Notes under the pieces: generated by a model
Database searches by the model: none
The model's input: only the letters and a program-made list of their open reading frames with translations
What the model was told of the DNA's origin: nothing
DNA from: Anaspis maculata
Lineage: Eukaryota; Arthropoda; Insecta; Coleoptera; Scraptiidae
Length of the DNA stretch: 64,000 nucleotides
Assembly (NCBI GenBank): GCA_949128115.1
Contig: OX421964.1
Span: 50,756,601-50,820,600, forward strand
Direction of reading: 5' to 3'
In this document: piece after piece, positions 58,033 to 64,000 of the stretch
Layout of the letters: every line of letters begins with the position of its first letter
Numbering within the stretch: the stretch's first letter is position 1
Program-made: the position numbers and the translations under genes

Positions 58033-59924
58033 GATCATGAGTCCCCTGAAAAGGTGTCAAGTGACAGGACAGGTGCTAGGATTTCTGATTTGTATTTCTT
58101 ATTTCTGATTAGGCTTTGATGAGGTAATTCGGCGCTGTTTCGTGATACAGTTTCTGACAGTTTCTTGTAGCTGTTTCTTGACAGCGACGTCTGTCAAGAA
58201 CCAGGTCCTTGGTAGCAAGTTCCTTTCAGCTTCACTCCTTCGTTTCTTACCTTACAGACCTATTATTGACTTATTCTCAGAAATGAGTTCAGGAAAAGGG
58301 GACAGTCATTCCGGGACTCCGGGGGTTGTCGTATCGGCGCGGGGAGATCTTCCGACCAGACTTGGAATGGCGTGCGGAACTTTTGGAAGATGATGGTCAG
58401 CTCCGGCCCTGTCCGGCATTATTTATGAGATCGGTGAGCGGTGTTGAGCCGTGCTTAGCTAATTCGTAATGAACACCGGCGGCGGCGCAGCTCGGAATCA
58501 ATTAGTGAAGCAGTTTAACAGATAATTCACCGACCCAACAGCCTCTGGACCCGCACATTGCTGATGCCGACATCCATCTCCGACGGCCGACGTTCACCGG
58601 CAATCTGTTATAATCACACCGGCCCTGCATCTGCGAGTAGGTACCTATGATGCGCGAGATGCTTTGTAATTAGAGTCCATTAGGGAAAGTTTTGCTTCGT
58701 GGTTGAACATTAACGGGTGTTATGTATGCGAGGACAAGACGATTTAACGCCAGGTTCATGCCGACGAGGACGTGTACGCCACCTAACGGTTTGGAGCGCT
58801 TTGAAATTTTTCTCTCTCTCTGCCAGAGCTGATGACGATCTCGTGATGTTCAAATCTCTTCTCTTGGTTACTTACCAAGTGTAGGTAGGTATCTACCGTT
58901 GTACCAATAATATATACACCTTGAAGTGTCAGAATTATAACTTCGAAATACCCTAATGTTATTTTGATAAAAAACATAGATCTTATAAAACACAGGCAAT
59001 TTCTCTATCGTGAAGTAGGTAGGTACAATATCAGAGGGGCAGAGATTTACGACGTTCGAAAATAATCAAACTCCTGTGACAGCTAATTACCACAAGAGCC
59101 TCCCTGCAAACGTAGTGCGAGAAACTCGCTCATTTCTGGCATACCTGCAGTGAATTCTTGAGATCGGAGTCCCACCACCACCACCACCACCAACATATCA
59201 TATTAAGCGGATTCGGTGTCAGCTAACGATGTGTCACCCGAAACGCGTTAGAAGCTTACGAGAAAATGATTTAGTGAAATAGGATTCACAGTTCATCTGT
59301 CACGAAATACATCAACATCCACCACCCGAATCGCTCCGCAAAGGGCGTCTCTCTTCGCCTCGCGGCTCCGGTCTTGAGGGTGTCTCTTTCTTGTGCGGCT
59401 TGCGGAGCCGAGTCGATGTGTGTGGCCCGTTATGCGAGCAAATTTCAAGTCGGTCTGTGTGTAACGAGTCGAGGCAGTCGAAATTTGTCGGGCTGCTGGT
59501 AGAGCCCGTGTAGCGCCATGCCAGCGCCACCTATCGGAGAGGGAAACGGGCGTCGCGACGCCTCGCTCACCTTGCGCGGCTTGGCCCCGGCCATAATAAA
59601 TTAATATCGAGCCAAAGCGCACACCGTAACAAAGTGACAACATATTCTATATCGTGACAATTACCTGTATACTCACTCGCTGCTGGAGCCGGAAACGAGG
59701 CTCATTTCCTGCGTACAGGAGCTATACTTAACACGTTCAAATAGATTTTTATGCACACATATGTATGTTTAATGCAACGCTAATGGTAATGGTCTGATTG
59801 TGGGTCATTATGGCACGTCCAAGTTTTGCCTTTTTTCAGCTGAGTCGTGTACGTGTCGTGTAATAACATCCCATCATCATCGGTTTAGTCTATACCATAA
59901 TATATCTGTGATTTTGTAAAAGGT
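58033..59924. other. GC-richer non-coding stretch, candidate regulatory blocks
   Basis: 58380-58650 and 59290-59700 are GC-richer and contain homeodomain-core words (TTAGCTAATTCGTAATGA near 58457, AATCAATTAGTG near 58496, GCTAATGGTAATGG near 59778). A (CCA)n run lies at about 59171-59190. Open frames have no recognisable domain. It could hold enhancers or unrecognised exons. Confidence 0.25.
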
Positions 59925-60167
59925 CTGAAAGCCAGTGTCGGACTGGCCCACCGGGCAACCGGGCAAAAGCCCGGTAGGCCAATCCCCAGTTTGGAGGCCA
60001 AATTGTCCACATTTGGAAAAAATTGCACTTTGATGCTTTTTTTCAAATCCAAATTTTAATTTTTGTACCAAAGTCTGGTCCACTTTTGTATGTGTATATC
60101 ATGCATTGATTATTTGTAAGTAGTCACTAGTCGTGGAATGACAAGATTGCATGATTGTGTGAGGCTC

Positions 60168-60683
60168 CCGCTGCTCAAGGCCGTCTTATAGTCTTCGTAG
60201 GCCCTAGGCACTTTTCACATGGTGAAGGACAAGCTGGTATCAGGTAATAAAGCGCCGCAGCTGAAAATTTCTGAATTTTAGGGGGTCTTTTGGCCCCTCG
60301 ATCCCCTCCCCCCCCCTGACAATGTGTGTTATCTACCCTGAATAAAACACAAGCGATTATCATAAATAATTTCATGTAGTTAGTAACTTTTTATTGTGAT
60401 ATTTTCTCAATGACCGGATATAATGAAAAACATATTTTTATTCTGGAGTTGAAAAAAGTTGAAAGAAATCGAAGACGATAATTCGTAGGCCCTTGAAAGC
60501 CCGTTATCGTGATATTTTCTCTCAATAGCTGTTAAGTATATTGAACAAAAAAATGTTTTCTTGAGTTTAATAAAAAAAGAATTGGAATAAATCGGAGAGA
60601 ATAGCTCGTAGACCTTCAAAAGTTCGTAGGCCCTAGGCACTCAGCCTATTCTGCCTTATGGATAAGACGGCCCTGCCGCTGCT
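60168..60683. mobile_element. 500-bp hAT-type MITE nested in the hAT element
   Basis: The element 60176-60675 has tips CAAGGCCGTCTTAT and, read inward from the right, CAGGGCCGTCTTAT. CCGCTGCT lies directly outside both ends (60168-60175, 60676-60683). TTCGTAGGCCCTAGGCACT occurs near both ends in the same orientation. Non-coding. Confidence 0.92.
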
Positions 60684-60907
60684 CCCGCAGTCGGTTTGTT
60701 TTATCTTTTTTCCATCTTAGTCGTGCTCTTTCTTTACCGTCTATGTAGAATTCACATCTTTAGCCACATGCAGAAATCATCGACAAATTCGCAAGTAGAT
60801 CGGTATCTTTGAAATAAAACTGTTGACGAGCTTATATGCAAAAATCCGGCTGGGTTTCATTTTTATTCGCTATTATTTCTGTAATTCCTGAACTAATGTT
60901 AGAATAA

Positions 60908-61434
60908 TGTTACGAGCGGCGATTCTGGATAACACGCGATCCTTCTAGACTCTTCCCGTTAGATCTCAGTGTACTAGTGCGGAGCGTTCTGGTGTGTTCC
61001 GGAGCGCGCGTGTAGGCAGGCATTTTTCCGTACAACTGTATGGAAACTTCAACAGCGGGTCAAGCTACATCTGAACATTTTGGCGGAGGCGCCGGTTCTA
61101 TAGCACACCAGAATTATACGGGAAATGTGCAAGATTTTTCGGGAGTCGTATGGGAAACCGTATGTCGGGTCACTGTGGAGATTGCTGGAGAATGCATGGA
61201 ACATTCGAGATGAATCAGTCGGATCTATATAAGGCATCAATCGTCGCCTCACGAGCAGTAATGGATTGGAATGCGAAGTGGTAGCGAGCGGATTAAAAGC
61301 GAGTAGTAATCACAGCGATATTCCTTAGTAAATAATCGTTGGCGTGAATTTATTTTGGTATGCAGTAATAAACAGTGTGTGTTTTAAAACGATCGTCTCA
61401 ATTATATTCGAACCCGTACGCAAAATACGTAACA
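60908..61434 (+). repeat. Solo LTR inside the hAT element (527 bp)
   Basis: It begins TGTTACGAGCGG and ends AATACGTAACA, the TG...CA inverted ends of a retrovirus-like LTR. It contains a TATA box (CTATATAAGG at about 61226) and AATAAA near 61368, in order. No internal genes remain, as after recombination between two LTRs. A clean 4-6 bp target duplication was not seen. The length and TGTTACG start fit gypsy- or BEL-type elements. Confidence 0.8.
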
Positions 61435-61702
61435 ATTATAATTTTTTTTCTCCGTTGTTTTCTTTATTGTAGTGTCTTTCAAGCAAAAGTTTTGAGCTTG
61501 AAGAAATCTGTATAGACAATTTGGTCAGCGTCTTTTTTTGTTATGAGCATTATTATTGATAATTATTATTAAAAAAAGTCCCCTGCGGCGCTAACTTAGG
61601 GCGTCTTAGGGGCAGGCCCCTCTGAATCTCCCTTCGGTTTCGAGGCCACTTCCATTCTTTGCCCGGTAGGCCAAAATTTGCCAGTCCGACGCTGCTGAAA
61701 GC

Positions 61703-61975
61703 TGTACAATTTCTTCGAACTTATGTTATTATGTATAGCTTTTTGAATTGTATGTTGAATGACAATGCAGGTTACCCACTGAATGTGAATGGAATGTATT
61801 TCCGATACAAGTCATTAAAGATAGATTTTTTCTCGGTCGAAATAAGTTCAGCTGAAGATTACCGAATTGTAGCGCTCCTAAAAAAGGAACAAAAACACTA
61901 ATTGATTACTTGATTATAGTGACGAGGAAGCATGCTAGGGCAGAGTGAAATAATTTTAAAGGTGAACGTCACGAA
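61703..61975. other. Short stretch, nothing recognised
   Basis: A single 80-codon open frame (61659-61901) overlaps the end of the hAT element and shows no domain. Confidence 0.35.
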
Positions 61976-62890
61976 TCTAAAGACAGGGAGCTGGTGGCTC
62001 AAAACTTACGTCATAAAGGTACATGATTTTAACCCGGTCTAATGTGCGTTGATAAGGTTGGTTAAAATTTCTTTGTCTTACTTGTCAGACCGGGGGCTTC
62101 AAGCTGATACCTATAGTCTTGTCAATTTTTGAAAAATGTCAAAAGTTTATGTCATCAGGTATATGAATGAAACCAACAGGCTTTTGTGTGGGAACATCCC
62201 CTTAATCAAAAATCGGGTCTCAAGACAAAATTTTTGGGGGCTCTCGGTCCATAAGACAAGTTTGAAATTTTCAAAAAGGCCAAAATTTACCTCCTCCTGG
62301 AGACTTCTCCTTTGACATAATTTTAGGAATGAAAAACGATTCTCACATGATTTTTTACGTAGGTTTCGAATCTGTCCACAAACATTTTAAATGGTACATC
62401 GCTTACAGGGTGCAACATCAAAATTTTTTTCTCAAATCGTACACCCTGTATTTTAACATGGAAATCGATTTTGTTTTCCATCCTGATTACAAATATATAT
62501 CACACTTGGTGGGTTGGTCAAAAAAACGCCTGTGAAAAACTTGATAAAGTTTTGTCCTTTTTTGAAAATTTCAAACTTGTTTTATGGACCGAAAGCCCCC
62601 AAAATTTTGTCTTACGGCCAGATTTTTGATCAAGACAATGTCAAGACAATGTTTGACAAGACAAGATCATGTTCCCACACAAAATCCAGTTGGTTCCATT
62701 CATGTACCTTATGACGTAAATTTTTGGGCAATTTTTTCGAAAATTGACAGGCTCATACCAGCCTAAAGCCCCCAGTCTGACATGTAAGACAAAGCAATTT
62801 TCAACAACTCTTATCAACGCACATTAGACCTACAGGGTTAAAATCATGTATCTTATGACGTAAGTTTTGAGGCACCAGCTTCCTGTCCAT
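61976..62890. mobile_element. Foldback element (0.9 kb) with a small inverted pair in the loop
   Basis: The arms pair over about 350 bp: AGCTGGTGGCTCAAAACTTA against its inverse ending near 62874, GCGTTGATAAG, TTTTTGGGGGCT and GTCCATAAGACAAGTTTGAA with their counterparts. In the loop, ACAGGGTGCAAC (about 62407) and CACCCTGTA (about 62443) are inverted. Centre near 62435. Non-coding. Confidence 0.8.
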
Positions 62891-63800
62891 AAGTGAAAAC
62901 TTAGCTTGTTGTATTATTGCGGGACTAGCTTTCACCGGCCTATGGGCTTGTCCGGACCTGAGCGAAACTGTTGTAAGTTCAGGTTTTGAAATAAGCTATG
63001 GAAATCTAATCTAGTGATTTGATACAAATGGCGAGGGGAATCATATAGTATTTTTCTGTTGTTTCAGGCAGACAGATTTTTTTTTGTCGCAAGTTGTGTA
63101 GGCTGAACGCGTGTCGGTGGGTAGTGTCTGGTAAGTTGAAGTTTTTCAAAAGGCTTCTGAAAATCAATCTTGGGCTACCTGCAAAAAACGAATATATGTA
63201 CAATTTCATTTGCAAGTTTGAGAAAAGTCTGCAAGTAGGTAATGAAATTACAGTCCCAAAAAATTGAAGAAAACTGCAAAATTAATGTAAAATGTTCAAC
63301 CGCAGGGAAAAGTATTGAAACATGTTGCAGGATCAGCGCGATGAATAAAGACTAATTAGAAATACAGTAGACGCGACCCAATAAACGACTTTCTGTTGCT
63401 ATGGTTTTTTCTGATTTATGGTACTTTGAATGAGGCTTTGGCCAGTGGCGAACTAACAAACACAATAATGATCACAAAAAATTCAAAATTTATATCTGTA
63501 TGCAAATCAAACTTCCAAGTATTACATTTCAAGAACAAGAATATATTCCAATTTATCATAAGTAGCAGGGAGGGGATTTATATGCGGTAAAAAAGCTGAA
63601 AATATGCAGTTTATATGCGCTTGGAAAGTGTTAAAATATACGGTAAAAATGTTTAAATAAAGCAATATATGCGAGTAAATATGTAATATAAGCTGAAAAA
63701 ATAGTGAAAATTTCAACATTCCCATGTAAAATCAACCAACCAACTTTGACCATCAAAGTAAAAAAAAAATTTCCACGATTTTTTAGCACATATAGAAACG
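62891..63800. other. AT-rich stretch, nothing recognised
   Basis: Short open frames only; no repeat boundary seen. Confidence 0.4.
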
Positions 63801-63802
63801 AC

Positions 63803-63965
63803 TGAGTATGCCTTCACGTGCGTGAGTCTCAGTAGCGCATTTTCTTGAACAGGCATATTGTGAACGTAAAGAAATTTGGTTGAAGGAGAAACACCATTCC
63901 TTGCCCACTTTCTTCATTCGAAACTCATTGTGATATTTTGTTATCAGAATGGGTTACTTGCATAG
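63803..63965 (+). repeat. 160-bp dispersed repeat, copy B
   Basis: It matches 43819-43980 closely, then diverges in the last 35 bases of the window (the first copy reads GGAACAAATTTG, this one GACAAGGACAAA). Whether a tandem array follows outside the window is unknown. Confidence 0.88.
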
Positions 63966-64000
63966 ACAAGGACAAAAGTAGAAGAGGCAAGATACCTGCG

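Larger units (their letters stand above)
59925..61702. mobile_element. Non-autonomous hAT element with 8-bp target duplication
   Basis: The element 59933-61694 begins CAGTGTCGGACTGGCC and ends CCAGTCCGACGCTG. Identical CTGAAAGC copies lie outside (59925-59932, 61695-61702). Sub-terminal GCCCGGTAGGCC occurs near both ends. It encodes no transposase and hosts a 500-bp hAT-type element and a solo LTR. Confidence 0.93.

Overview
This is a eukaryotic nuclear window of about 64% A+T. It is almost certainly from an insect: it carries part of a midline/H15 (TBX20-class) T-box gene with introns, a BEL/Pao retrotransposon, hAT, Crypton and non-LTR transposon remnants, and many short inverted-repeat elements. 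The frequent GTAGGTACC-type words and the transposon mix resemble hemipteran genomes such as whiteflies and aphids, but that is only an impression. No prokaryotic gene organisation, rRNA, convincing functional tRNA or CRISPR array was seen.

Layout. 1-5.2 kb: the 3' part of a BEL/Pao element, with an uninterrupted pol frame open at the window edge and its 3' LTR region. 5.2-13.3 kb: no host exon recognised; small TIR elements at 5.45, 7.65 and 8.15 kb, a dispersed repeat at 10.5 kb, a GC-richer stretch at 11.0-11.4 kb and a tandem pair of an unclassified repeat unit at 11.7-12.3 kb. 13.33-20.75 kb: two exons of a midline/H15 gene, namely the C-terminal half of the T-box, a 5.8 kb intron, and the last exon with its 3' UTR. 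The start of the gene lies upstream, further than the window shows.

20.7-28.7 kb: a tRNA-derived SINE-like sequence, a giant palindrome (23.4-25.0 kb), a non-autonomous hAT element with an 8-bp target duplication that itself contains a TA-flanked foldback (25.97-27.25 kb), and a 20-bp minisatellite. 28.7-36.1 kb is the best-resolved structure: a foldback element with arms of about 330 bp and a tRNA-like sequence in each arm was hit by a hAT transposon (perfect 8-bp duplication ATGCAAGG), whose transposase frame was in turn interrupted by a 5'-truncated non-LTR retrotransposon.

36-64 kb is repeat-dominated: another dispersed-repeat copy, a decayed Crypton-type tyrosine recombinase (40.3-41.3 kb) next to a TA-flanked TIR element, a 264-bp tandem array, a 2 kb TIR element with an internal tandem duplication (45.4-47.4 kb), several foldbacks sharing CAGGGTG-like tips and TA flanks, a cluster of the unclassified unit (55.15-56.17 kb), and a hAT-type element at 59.9-61.7 kb hosting both a second small hAT-type element and a solo LTR.

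The only host gene supported is the T-box gene. Everything else recognisable is mobile DNA or its debris, so the genes do not form a pathway. The interest lies in the insertion history and in the recurring TA-flanked foldback group. Boundaries and target duplications were read directly from the sequence. Family names rest on remembered protein motifs and were not checked against a database.
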